From: Treponema sp.
GTDB lineage: Bacteria > Spirochaetota > Spirochaetia > Treponematales > Treponemataceae
Assembly (NCBI GenBank): GCA_017613485.1
Contig: JAGADS010000191.1
Coordinates: forward strand, 1-7,904
Reading direction: 5' to 3'
Length of the DNA: 7,904 nt
Position 1 is the first letter of the stretch, and every line of letters begins with the position of its first letter. Positions 1 to 5,802 of the stretch are shown piece after piece. Both the position numbers and the translations under genes were made by a program. Under the pieces are notes generated by a model. It was not told the origin of the DNA and searched no databases. It saw nothing but the letters and a program-made list of their open reading frames with translations.

Positions 1-1
1 A

Positions 2-100
2 TTGGGAACAATCAATGATTCCGTATTCCTAAAGGACCTTAAGACAGCCACAGAGGACTTTGACCATAGGCTAAAAGATGTTTTTGCCGGGTTCATGTAG
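2..100 (+). CDS. C-terminal end of an unidentified upstream gene (partial)
   Basis: This is the only + strand frame that stays open from the left edge; the other two + frames hit stops early. It gives about 32 residues before a TAG at 98-100. The peptide is mixed and mostly polar (it includes [20 protein letters not shown]), compatible with a terminal amphipathic helix of a soluble protein. I do not recognise the family. In related spirochaetes the gene before hslV can be a DprA/Smf, topoisomerase or XerC-type recombinase, but this tail does not resemble the usual XerC/XerD end. It ends 64 nt before the hslV start chosen here, on the same strand, so it could share a transcript with hslV. Confidence covers only that the frame is coding. 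Confidence 0.5.
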   Translation: MGTINDSVFLKDLKTATEDFDHRLKDVFAGFM

Positions 101-164
101 AATTTTTTTTAAACACACTTGCCGTAAGGCACATAGATTTAGTAATTTATATATTGAGGTATTT

Positions 165-707
165 ATGTCTGACGAGAACAAAATAAGAAGTACTACAGTA
201 GTCGCTGTAAAACGCAACGGACATGTTGCAATGGCAGGTGACGGTCAGGTTACGGCGGGAAACACCGTTGTAAAGGGAAATGCACGCAAGGTAAGGCGTA
301 TTTTTGACGGCAAGGTTTTGACTGGCTTTGCAGGTTCAGTAGCGGATGCATTTACTCTTTTTGATAAGTTTGAGGAAAAACTCAAGGAATATAACGGAGA
401 TTTGACTAGATCTGCGGTAGAGCTTGCAAAACTATGGCGTACCGAGCGTTCAATGAGCAAGCTTGATGCCATGCTTCTGGTAGCCGATTTGAACAAAATC
501 CTCTTGATTTCTGGAGACGGAAACGTTATTGAGCCGGAGAATGACATAATTGCCATCGGTTCAGGCGGAAACTATGCCTATGCCGCAGCCCTTGCATATC
601 TTGAGTCAAGCTCATACACGGCACGGGAGATTGCAGAGAAATCACTGGCGATTGCAGGTCAGATCTGTATATATACAAATAATAATGTCACGGTAGAGGA
701 GCTTTAA
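165..707 (+). CDS. hslV: HslV (ClpQ), threonine peptidase subunit of the HslVU protease
   Basis: HslV is the proteolytic subunit of the two-component cytoplasmic protease HslVU; its double hexamer cleaves unfolded or tagged proteins fed by HslU. The 180-residue product matches the family throughout: [12 protein letters not shown] then AGDGQVT near the N-terminus, [13 protein letters not shown] around 54-66, [10 protein letters not shown] around 129-138, and the ending [13 protein letters not shown]. Numbered from the chosen start, the nucleophile should be Thr10, with Asp26, Lys42, Gly54 and Ser133 in the usual supporting positions. An in-frame ATG at 78 would add 29 residues unlike the family and overlaps the preceding gene. 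ATG 165 has GAGG at 156-159 with a 5-nt spacer and is preferred. Oddity: nine residues precede the catalytic Thr, so a short propeptide must be removed. The stop lies 4 nt before hslU. Confidence 0.96.
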   Translation: MSDENKIRSTTVVAVKRNGHVAMAGDGQVTAGNTVVKGNARKVRRIFDGKVLTGFAGSVADAFTLFDKFEEKLKEYNGDLTRSAVELAKLWRTERSMSKLDAMLLVADLNKILLISGDGNVIEPENDIIAIGSGGNYAYAAALAYLESSSYTAREIAEKSLAIAGQICIYTNNNVTVEEL

Positions 708-711
708 TCCA

Positions 712-2253
712 ATGGAAGAAAACACACAGATTGCCGTTCAGGAAAATCAGGAAAAGAAAGATTTCCAGGCACCGGACGGACTTACTCCGGCAGAAATCGT
801 CTCAAGGCTGGACACATATATAATCGGACAGAACAAAGCCAAGCGTTTTGTTGCAGTTGCACTCAGGAACAGGCAGAGGAGAATCAAGCTCCCCGAGGAT
901 ATCCGCGAGGAAGTTGCACCAAAGAATATCCTGATGATAGGACCCACTGGTGTCGGTAAAACCGAGATTGCACGCCGTCTTGCAAAACTGTGCGGTGCCC
1001 CGTTCCTTAAGGTTGAGGCCACAAAGTATACGGAAGTCGGCTATGTGGGACGTGATGTAGAGAGCATGGTGCGTGACCTTATGGCTGTCGGCTACAACAT
1101 GGTCAAGGCAGAGGTTCAGGAAACGCTAAGGACAAAGGCAGGCCCGATGGTGGAGGATCAGCTTCTTGATCTTCTGCTTCCAGGCAGCTCCAGCAAAAAG
1201 GAAAAGAAAAGCGCTCCAAAACCCAATGTACGCATACTGGGAAACATTTTCGGCGAGTCAACCCCTGTTCAGGGAAGCGTGATCCGCATCGACATGCCCA
1301 AGAATCAGGAAATCCCGGCAGAGGCTGTAGAGGAACCCAAGGAAGAGCCTGAAAACAACACCAATGACATGAGCGAGACACGTGAGAAATTCCGTAAAAT
1401 GCTTCGTGACGGCCTTCTGGAGGACCGCATGGTGGAGCTTGTGGTACATCATCAGCCGCATCTTGGAATGGAGATGTTCAGCGGTGGAAATCCGGCAGAC
1501 CTGGAGGAAGGATTAAACGGCATTCAGGAGATGTTTGCAGGCGGCAGGACACAGAAAAAGACAGTGACAGTCCGTGAGGCACGTCAAATCCTTATGGCAG
1601 ACACATTGGACAGAATCACCGACAGCGACAAGGTTGCGGATGAGGCAAAGCAGCGTGTTGAGCAGAGCGGAATCATTTTCATAGACGAGATAGACAAGAT
1701 TGCAACAAAGGGCGGAGAAGGAGACAGACAGTCCGTGAGCCGCGAGGGTGTTCAGCGTGACATTCTCCCTATTGTTGAAGGAAGTAACGTAAACACAAAA
1801 TGGGGAGTCGTAAACACAACCCATATCCTCTTTATCGGAGCGGGTGCATTCAGCGTGTCAGCACCAAGTGACCTTATTCCTGAGCTTCAGGGACGTTTCC
1901 CGCTTCGTGTAGAGCTTGAGGCTTTGACCAAGGAAGACTTCAAGCGCATACTTACCGAGCCTAAAAATGCCCTTATCAAGCAGTATGAGGCACTTCTTGC
2001 AACAGAGGGTGTAGAGCTTATGTTCACCGAAGAGGCAATCGAGCGCATGGCATTCATTGCAGAGGACGTAAACTCACATTCCGACAACATCGGGGCACGC
2101 CGTCTGCATACGATAATGGAGACCGTTCTGGAAGACCTGAGCTTCAACGCCGACAAACACGCAGGAGAAAAAATCACCATAGACAAGGCCTATGTTGATG
2201 AACGTCTTAACGGCATCATGCAGAACCAGAACCTTGAGCGCTATATCCTGTAG
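712..2253 (+). CDS. hslU: HslU (ClpY), AAA+ unfoldase subunit of the HslVU protease
   Basis: HslU is the hexameric ATPase that unfolds substrates and threads them into HslV, and its C-terminal tail activates the peptidase. Visible landmarks are Walker A GPTGVGKT (77-84), the pore loop GYVG (110-113), Walker B IIFIDE (321-326), the probable arginine finger in LQGRFP (R395), the sensor-2 motif GARR (461-464) and the conserved C-terminus ending LERYIL, matching the LSRFIL type that docks into HslV. At 513 residues it is clearly longer than the roughly 440-residue enterobacterial protein. The extra length is an N-terminal extension of about 20 residues and about 49 residues in the I domain (roughly 160-225), which is Lys/Ser-rich then Pro/Glu-rich. 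The SD AGAGGAG (695-701) lies inside the end of hslV, indicating coupled translation. No frameshift is seen. Confidence 0.97.
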   Translation: MEENTQIAVQENQEKKDFQAPDGLTPAEIVSRLDTYIIGQNKAKRFVAVALRNRQRRIKLPEDIREEVAPKNILMIGPTGVGKTEIARRLAKLCGAPFLKVEATKYTEVGYVGRDVESMVRDLMAVGYNMVKAEVQETLRTKAGPMVEDQLLDLLLPGSSSKKEKKSAPKPNVRILGNIFGESTPVQGSVIRIDMPKNQEIPAEAVEEPKEEPENNTNDMSETREKFRKMLRDGLLEDRMVELVVHHQPHLGMEMFSGGNPADLEEGLNGIQEMFAGGRTQKKTVTVREARQILMADTLDRITDSDKVADEAKQRVEQSGIIFIDEIDKIATKGGEGDRQSVSREGVQRDILPIVEGSNVNTKWGVVNTTHILFIGAGAFSVSAPSDLIPELQGRFPLRVELEALTKEDFKRILTEPKNALIKQYEALLATEGVELMFTEEAIERMAFIAEDVNSHSDNIGARRLHTIMETVLEDLSFNADKHAGEKITIDKAYVDERLNGIMQNQNLERYIL

Positions 2254-2301
2254 CGAAGTCCTGATTGCTTTACTTTTTAGAGATTTTCAGCAAGAAAAAA
2301 C

Positions 2302-2328
2302 TCAAAGACAGGTCCTCTTTTCCGATAT
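2302..2328 (+). promoter_or_regulatory. Candidate FliA/sigma-28-like promoter for the 47-codon gene
   Basis: CAAA at 2303-2306 is followed, after exactly 14 nt, by TCCGATAT at 2321-2328. The published FliA/SigD-type consensus is TAAA, 14-16 nt, GCCGATAA or GCCGATAT, so the -10 matches 7 of 8 SigD positions and the -35 core 3 of 4. A start near 2335 would give a leader of about 40 nt before the ATG at 2374. A sigma-70 reading is also possible: TATTAT at 2326-2331 as -10, with a poor -35. Motif match only. Confidence 0.35.
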
Positions 2329-2337
2329 TATGAATAA

Positions 2338-2351
2338 GTGGAGCATTCCAC
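2338..2351 (+). repeat. Small inverted repeat at the 5' end of the predicted leader
   Basis: GTGGA (2338-2342) and TCCAC (2347-2351) are perfect inverted copies around a GCAT tetraloop. It sits within a few bases of the start predicted from the -10-like element at 2321-2328. It could be a 5'-terminal RNA stem-loop or an operator; five base pairs alone are weak evidence. Confidence 0.3.
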
Positions 2352-2373
2352 ATATTATTGTAGAGGGGAAAAA

Positions 2374-2517
2374 ATGAGCCAGTCTTTATCAAATGCGACT
2401 GATGCTGAAAGAAAAAAGCTCAGCATCATCCGATTGTGCATCAAGGCCGCAGCAGCCCTTGCAGCAGTTGCAGTCATTCTGGTTCTGACAATTCAGCTGT
2501 CAGAATACCCGATATGA
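2374..2517 (+). CDS. Small single-pass membrane protein of unknown function (47 aa)
   Basis: A 47-codon frame starts at ATG 2374 with a very strong ribosome binding site, AGAGGGG at 2362-2368, spaced 5 nt. The product has a polar, basic N-terminus (SNATDAERKKLS, with R13, K14, K15, R20 and K24), then a hydrophobic stretch of about 16-20 residues (about 21/25-40, Ala/Val/Leu/Ile-rich), and a short tail ending QLSEYPI. This predicts one membrane helix with the N-terminus inside by the positive-inside rule. There is no lipobox and no obvious signal-peptidase site. It is bracketed by hslU (120 nt upstream) and a strong terminator starting 10 nt after its stop, so it could end the hslVU unit; a sigma-28-like element upstream may drive it separately. 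I do not recognise a family; it lacks the features of SecE. No function is assigned. Confidence 0.7.
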   Translation: MSQSLSNATDAERKKLSIIRLCIKAAAALAAVAVILVLTIQLSEYPI

Positions 2518-2527
2518 TTGTTTTTTT

Positions 2528-2560
2528 ACCGGTTTGAGTCATCTCAGGCCGGTTTTTTTT
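2528..2560 (+). terminator. Rho-independent terminator
   Basis: The arms ACCGGTTTGAG (2528-2538) and CTCAGGCCGGT (2543-2553) pair over 11 bp with two G-U wobbles around a TCAT tetraloop, followed directly by seven more T to 2560. It begins 10 nt after the stop of the 47-codon gene. No T-run follows the stem on the - strand, so it acts in the + direction. It should separate hslVU and the small gene from the flagellar genes. Confidence 0.93.
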
Positions 2561-2601
2561 GTAACTTTCCCTTCATATTTATCTTTTAAAAACTTTCTAC
2601 T

Positions 2602-2627
2602 TAACAATTTATTTCAAATGCCGATTA
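2602..2627 (+). promoter_or_regulatory. Candidate FliA/sigma-28-like promoter of flgB
   Basis: TAAC (2602-2605), a 14-nt spacer, then GCCGATTA (2620-2627) matches the flagellar sigma-28 consensus at 3 of 4 and 7 of 8 positions. The predicted start (about 2633-2637) falls on or just before the flgB ATG at 2635, implying a leaderless or nearly leaderless message. A weaker sigma-70 alternative is TTTAAA (2585-2590), 17 nt, TTTATT (2608-2613), which would give a leader of about 20 nt. One of the two is expected because a strong terminator ends just upstream. Confidence 0.45.
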
Positions 2628-2640
2628 ACAGAGTATGGGA

Positions 2641-3060
2641 ATGAATGATTTTGTAAATTCAGTTGATTTACTCCAGCGTGCCATGGCAGTAGAGAACCTG
2701 CGCTATCAGGTTACGGCAAATAATATTGCCAATGCCGAGGTACCGAACTACAAGAAGCAGTATGTCAACTTTGAAAGCGAGCTTAAACGTGCATTTGACT
2801 CTCGTGACAATGAGCACAATTCTTTTCACATGATTACGAGTGATCCCCGCCATATTCAGAGCGAGACACCGCGTGATTGGCGTGATGTGGAGCCTCGTCG
2901 CGTAACAGACTGGGTTACTACTGCAAAGGCAAACGGCAATAACGTTGATGCAGAGGAAGAAGCCATGAAGATCCTGCAGATTCAGATGCAGTATCAGATT
3001 CTGGCAAGGATGCAGAATTTTGAGTTCAAGCAGCTCGAAATTGCCATGAAGAAAATTTAG
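2641..3060 (+). CDS. flgB: FlgB, flagellar proximal rod protein
   Basis: FlgB forms part of the proximal rod of the flagellar basal body and is exported by the flagellar type III system without a cleaved signal. The product has the rod-family N-terminal helix (VDLLQRAMAVENLRYQVTANN) with the IAN-type motif NNIANAEVPNYKKQ, and a C-terminal helix rich in Gln/Met (KILQIQMQYQILARM). About 139 residues is normal for FlgB. Two in-frame starts exist. ATG 2641 (MNDFVNSVD) fits the family best as I recall it and has AGAG (2630-2633) at 7 nt; ATG 2635 would add Met-Gly and has no properly spaced SD. A stop at 2626-2628 excludes anything longer. If transcription starts at the sigma-28-like site, ATG 2635 could instead be used on a leaderless message. 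flgC follows after 23 nt. Confidence 0.94.
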   Translation: MNDFVNSVDLLQRAMAVENLRYQVTANNIANAEVPNYKKQYVNFESELKRAFDSRDNEHNSFHMITSDPRHIQSETPRDWRDVEPRRVTDWVTTAKANGNNVDAEEEAMKILQIQMQYQILARMQNFEFKQLEIAMKKI

Positions 3061-3083
3061 GTCTTGATTAAAAGGAGATAGAT

Positions 3084-3542
3084 ATGGGACTTTATACATC
3101 GATTAACATTGCGGCAACAGGAATGAGCGCAGAACGTCTTCGTTCAGATGTAATAAGCAACAATATTGCAAATGCAACTACGACAAGGACACAGGAAGGT
3201 GGTGCATACCGCAAGCAGACTGTAATTTTTGAGCCCATAGCTTCAGAGCATCCAGTCTGGAGAAGCCCTTTTGTAAGTGCAGATCAGGATAACGGTCCTG
3301 GAAAAGGCGTGCGTGTACGTGAAATCGTAAAGGATACGACCCAGGGACGCATGGTTTATGACCCGACACACCCTGATGCAATCCAGTCAGGTCCAAACAA
3401 GGGTTATGTTGAGTATCCTAACGTAAACATCGTAAACGAGATGGTGGACATGATTTCCGCAAACCGTGCATACGAGGCAAACAGCTCTGTAATCCAGGGA
3501 AGCAAGAAAATGTTCTCAGCAGCACTTGAGATCGGAAGCTGA
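3084..3542 (+). CDS. flgC: FlgC, flagellar proximal rod protein
   Basis: FlgC polymerises with FlgB and FlgF in the proximal rod of the basal body and is a type III export substrate. The 152-residue product starts GLYTSINIAATGMSAERLRSD and carries the rod/hook motif SNNIANATTTRT at about 26-37. It ends with the characteristic YPNVNIVNEMVDMISANRAY block followed by a helical tail. The central DPTHPDA segment is also typical of FlgC. The start has an ideal SD, AAAGGAG at 3071-3077, 6 nt before the ATG. The gene ends in tandem stops, TGA then TAG (3540-3545). It sits 23 nt after flgB and 43 nt before fliE, consistent with one transcript. Nothing is missing. Confidence 0.97.
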   Translation: MGLYTSINIAATGMSAERLRSDVISNNIANATTTRTQEGGAYRKQTVIFEPIASEHPVWRSPFVSADQDNGPGKGVRVREIVKDTTQGRMVYDPTHPDAIQSGPNKGYVEYPNVNIVNEMVDMISANRAYEANSSVIQGSKKMFSAALEIGS

Positions 3543-3585
3543 TAGCCTTGAATGAGTATTGTAAGTAAGGAATAGGGAGGATTTT

Positions 3586-3951
3586 ATGGATATAACGATA
3601 GGAACCTTGGAGTTGAACAGAACAAATCCCGCTCATGTGGGAAGCCGGGCTCTGATTGATACTTCAAAAAAACTCCAGATGGACAGCTACGGAAATGTGA
3701 CAGACACTCCGGCTGTACCAGGAAAAGTTAAGAAAAGTTTTGAGTCATACCTGATTGATGCAGTTTCTGAGATGAATGATCAGCAGGTACAGTTGACCGC
3801 TCTGCAGGAAAAGGTTGTAACCGATCCTGACAGTGTGAATATAGAAGAGGTAACGACTGCCATGGCCAAGGCTCAGATGTCCCTGAACCTTGCTCAGACC
3901 GTTATTGATAGATTAATCTCTGGTTGGAACGAGCTTTCACAGAATCGTTAG
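3586..3951 (+). CDS. fliE: FliE, rod/MS-ring junction protein
   Basis: FliE is the first rod-type protein exported; it joins the FliF MS ring to the FlgB/FlgC rod and is needed for later export. The 121-residue product has the conserved C-terminal two thirds: FESYLIDAVSEMNDQQVQL (about 47-65), a short DPDSVNIEEV hinge, then AMAKAQMSLNLAQTVIDRLI leading to the end. The N-terminal 45 residues are variable and polar, as usual for the family. The start has GGGAGGA (3575-3581) spaced 4 nt. It is probably the last gene of the flgB unit, because a hairpin and a new promoter separate it from fliF. Confidence 0.95.
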   Translation: MDITIGTLELNRTNPAHVGSRALIDTSKKLQMDSYGNVTDTPAVPGKVKKSFESYLIDAVSEMNDQQVQLTALQEKVVTDPDSVNIEEVTTAMAKAQMSLNLAQTVIDRLISGWNELSQNR

Positions 3952-3960
3952 CATTTTTTG

Positions 3961-3989
3961 TTGAAAAGTGGTGATTAACTACTTTTCAA
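3961..3989 (+). terminator. AT-rich hairpin after fliE, possible weak terminator or attenuator
   Basis: TTGAAAAGTGGT (3961-3972) pairs with ACTACTTTTCAA (3978-3989) over 12 bp with one G-T wobble, around a GATTA loop, starting 10 nt after the fliE stop. The following sequence (TTATTAAATT) is T-rich but broken, so termination is probably partial. The 3' arm also contains the -35-like TTTTCA of the fliF promoter, so it may serve instead as an mRNA-stabilising end or a binding site. Confidence 0.55.
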
Positions 3990-4011
3990 TTATTAAATTG
4001 TATGTTATAAT
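3983..4011 (+). promoter_or_regulatory. Extended -10 sigma-70-type promoter upstream of fliF
   Basis: TATAAT at 4006-4011 is a perfect -10, preceded by TG at the extended position (4003-4004). A -35-like TTTTCA (3983-3988, 4 of 6 matches) lies exactly 17 nt upstream. Transcription should start near 4018, leaving a leader of about 72 nt. This is the best sigma-70-type promoter I can see in the window and would drive fliF, fliG, fliH and fliI. Confidence 0.75.
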
Positions 4012-4014
4012 CTT

Positions 4015-4034
4015 ACTATGGCTAATAACATAGT
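4015..4034 (+). repeat. Inverted repeat over the predicted fliF transcription start
   Basis: ACTATG (4015-4020) and CATAGT (4029-4034) are perfect 6-bp inverted copies separated by 8 nt. The repeat overlaps the start predicted from the -10 at 4006-4011. Possible roles are an operator bound by a dimeric regulator, or a stem-loop at the 5' end of the message. No regulator can be named. Confidence 0.35.
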
Positions 4035-4048
4035 GAGTGGGAAATGCT

Positions 4049-4093
4049 ATGATAGTCAAAGAAAATGAGTTCGTTCACGGGAGGGGAAAATGA
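4049..4093 (+). other. Possible 14-codon upstream ORF overlapping the fliF start
   Basis: ATG 4049 opens a 14-codon frame (MIVKENEFVHGRGK) whose TGA at 4091-4093 overlaps the fliF ATG at 4090-4092 as ATGA. GAGTGGGA (4035-4042) could act as its SD at about 6 nt. Its last codons contain the strong fliF SD. The arrangement would allow translational coupling, but so short a frame can arise by chance. Confidence 0.25.
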
Positions 4094-5799
4094 ACGAATG
4101 GTTTAAAAAAACGTTTGGAACCATAAAAGAAAAGTGGGGAAAGTGGAGCCTTGTTCAGAAAATCATTCTGATAGGCGTTATTGTGGTGGTTATTGCAGCC
4201 ATCATCATTTTGCTTTCTGTTTCATCTAACAAAGCCTCAGTCCGTCTGTTCAATTCTCCGGTAGAAGCTGCACAGCAAAGGACAATCGTAAGCCGCCTTC
4301 AGAGGGACGGTATCGATGCTGATGTGGACAGCGAAGGTTATATCACGGTAGAAAGCAATGAGATTGCCAAGAAATACCGAAGCCAGCTTGTTGCAGAAGG
4401 TTATTCTCCAAAGGAAACTGACCCATACAGTCTTTTTGACACACAGAAGTGGACCAGGACATCTTTTGATGACAAGGTAAACTGGAAGCGTGCCATGGAA
4501 AATGCAGTTGAGCAGCACCTTGAGCAATTGGATGGTGTGCGTTCTGCTGATGTTTTGCTTACATTGCCGGAAGAAACTGCCTTTGCCAATGATCAGAATC
4601 CAACGACAGCAACTGTAATTATTTTCCCCAAGATGGGAAGTGATATATTGAGTTCCCGCAGCAAGGTTCAGGGAATCCAGCATCTTGTTGAGCTTTCTGT
4701 AGAAGGTCTTACATCTGACAATATTTCAATTGTTAATGGAGAGACCAATGAAGAAGTCAATGATTTTGAAGGTCTGGAAGCCGCAGATAAGATAAACAAT
4801 CTGGACAAGCAGCAGAAACTTATACGCAAGCTTGAGTCAGAGTATTCTGTAGCAGTTTTGACATCATTGCAGAAAACCTTTACTGATGACCGTGTAAGAA
4901 TCGCAAACATGAAAATCGACATGGATATGTCTGAAAAGACAAGTACTGGAACAAGATATTCAGGTATCGATATCAAGAAGGACAATCCAAATACAGTATA
5001 TGATGACAGCATCACTGTAGAAAGCCTTAAGCTGTCAGAGGAAACCGTTAAGAAGTCCCAGACAGGAACTGGATACAATCCGGAGGGTCCTGCAGGAATA
5101 GAAGGTCAGAATCCACCTGTTTACAGTGACATGTCTAACGTAATCGGTGAGACAAAGGAAGAGGGTGCAAAAATAAACTACGCCCTCAATACTGAAAACT
5201 ATGAAGAGACAAAGAGTCCTACAATTGACCGTGTAACAGTATCTGTGAACATTGACGGAACATGGGATTATCCTCTCTATGATGAGAACGGTAAGATCCG
5301 CCGTTCAATCAGTGGTGGTTATGAAAGAAATTATGTTCCAATCAGTGATGAGGAGTTGGAAAAGGTTACACGCCTTGTTAAAAATGCCGTAGGATTCAAT
5401 GCATCTCGCGGTGACTCTGTTGAAGTAACAAACATTCAGTTTGATAGGACTGAGCAGTTCCGTGATGAAGATGCCAAGCTCATCAAATCTGAGAATACAA
5501 GACGTACGGTAATGTTCGTACTTATCGGCATCGCAATTATTCTTGTGCTGTTCATCGTATTCCGTCTTATTTCCAAGGAAATCGAAAGACGCAAGAGATT
5601 ACGCGAGGAAGAACTGTTGCGCCGTCAGCAGCAGGAAAGGGAACAGGCTCTTTGGGATGCCAAGGAACAGGGAATGGAAGTTACCCTGTCTGTGGAAGAA
5701 AGAAGACGTGCAGAGCTGCAGGAAAATGCAATTGCCATGGCAAAGGAACATCCGGAAGATGTGGCAATGCTTATCCGCACCTGGCTTATGGAGGAGTAG
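4090..5799 (+). CDS. fliF: FliF, flagellar MS-ring protein
   Basis: FliF forms the MS ring in the inner membrane, the base on which rod, export gate and rotor assemble. The 569-residue product has the expected plan: a basic, Trp-containing cytoplasmic N-terminus, a first membrane helix (about 25-44), the periplasmic YscJ/FliF ring-building region (about 46-230), a second ring-forming domain with an Asn/Gly-rich insert (about 255-440), a second membrane helix (about 474-491), and a charged cytoplasmic tail (KEIERRKRLREEELLRR). The tail ends in the FliG-binding segment AIAMAKEHPEDVAMLIRTWL. The length is normal. The start has a strong SD, GGGAGGGG (4079-4086), 3 nt from the ATG. It heads a separate unit behind its own promoter. 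The SD of fliG (GGAGGAG, 5790-5796) lies within the last codons of fliF, so the two are coupled. Confidence 0.98.
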   Translation: MNEWFKKTFGTIKEKWGKWSLVQKIILIGVIVVVIAAIIILLSVSSNKASVRLFNSPVEAAQQRTIVSRLQRDGIDADVDSEGYITVESNEIAKKYRSQLVAEGYSPKETDPYSLFDTQKWTRTSFDDKVNWKRAMENAVEQHLEQLDGVRSADVLLTLPEETAFANDQNPTTATVIIFPKMGSDILSSRSKVQGIQHLVELSVEGLTSDNISIVNGETNEEVNDFEGLEAADKINNLDKQQKLIRKLESEYSVAVLTSLQKTFTDDRVRIANMKIDMDMSEKTSTGTRYSGIDIKKDNPNTVYDDSITVESLKLSEETVKKSQTGTGYNPEGPAGIEGQNPPVYSDMSNVIGETKEEGAKINYALNTENYEETKSPTIDRVTVSVNIDGTWDYPLYDENGKIRRSISGGYERNYVPISDEELEKVTRLVKNAVGFNASRGDSVEVTNIQFDRTEQFRDEDAKLIKSENTRRTVMFVLIGIAIILVLFIVFRLISKEIERRKRLREEELLRRQQQEREQALWDAKEQGMEVTLSVEERRRAELQENAIAMAKEHPEDVAMLIRTWLMEE

Positions 5800-5802
5800 T
5801 AT

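Noticed and set aside
120..131. TGCC-GTAA-GGCA mini-hairpin before hslV
   Set aside because: Four base pairs with no T-tract after it; too small to call a terminator or regulatory structure.
110..136. Sigma-28-like pattern TAAA-15 nt-GCACATAG upstream of hslV
   Set aside because: Only 5 of 8 positions match in the -10 and the CCGAT core is broken, unlike the two better sites at 2303-2328 and 2602-2627.
78..164. 29-codon N-terminal extension of hslV from ATG 78
   Set aside because: The added residues do not resemble HslV, the region overlaps the end of the preceding gene, and ATG 165 has its own SD at good spacing and fits the family start.
2314..2366. CCTCT (2314-2318) complementary to AGAGG in the SD of the small gene, as a read-through switch
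   Set aside because: Only five or six base pairs across about 40 nt; not distinguishable from chance without conservation data.
2192..2377. 61-codon + strand frame across the end of hslU
   Set aside because: It overlaps hslU in another frame, has no SD, and the better-supported small gene starts at 2374 in a different frame.
2618..2644. 8-codon frame (MPINRVWE) whose TGA overlaps the flgB ATG at 2641
   Set aside because: No SD, and it would lie mostly upstream of the start predicted from the sigma-28-like element; most likely coincidence.
4018..4068. 16-codon frame starting exactly at the predicted fliF transcription start (possible leaderless peptide)
   Set aside because: No SD, very short, and the ATG lies inside the inverted repeat; chance occurrence is likely.
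4237..4683. 148-codon - strand frame opposite fliF
   Set aside because: It is antisense to a clear FliF reading frame and shows no recognisable domain or initiation site.
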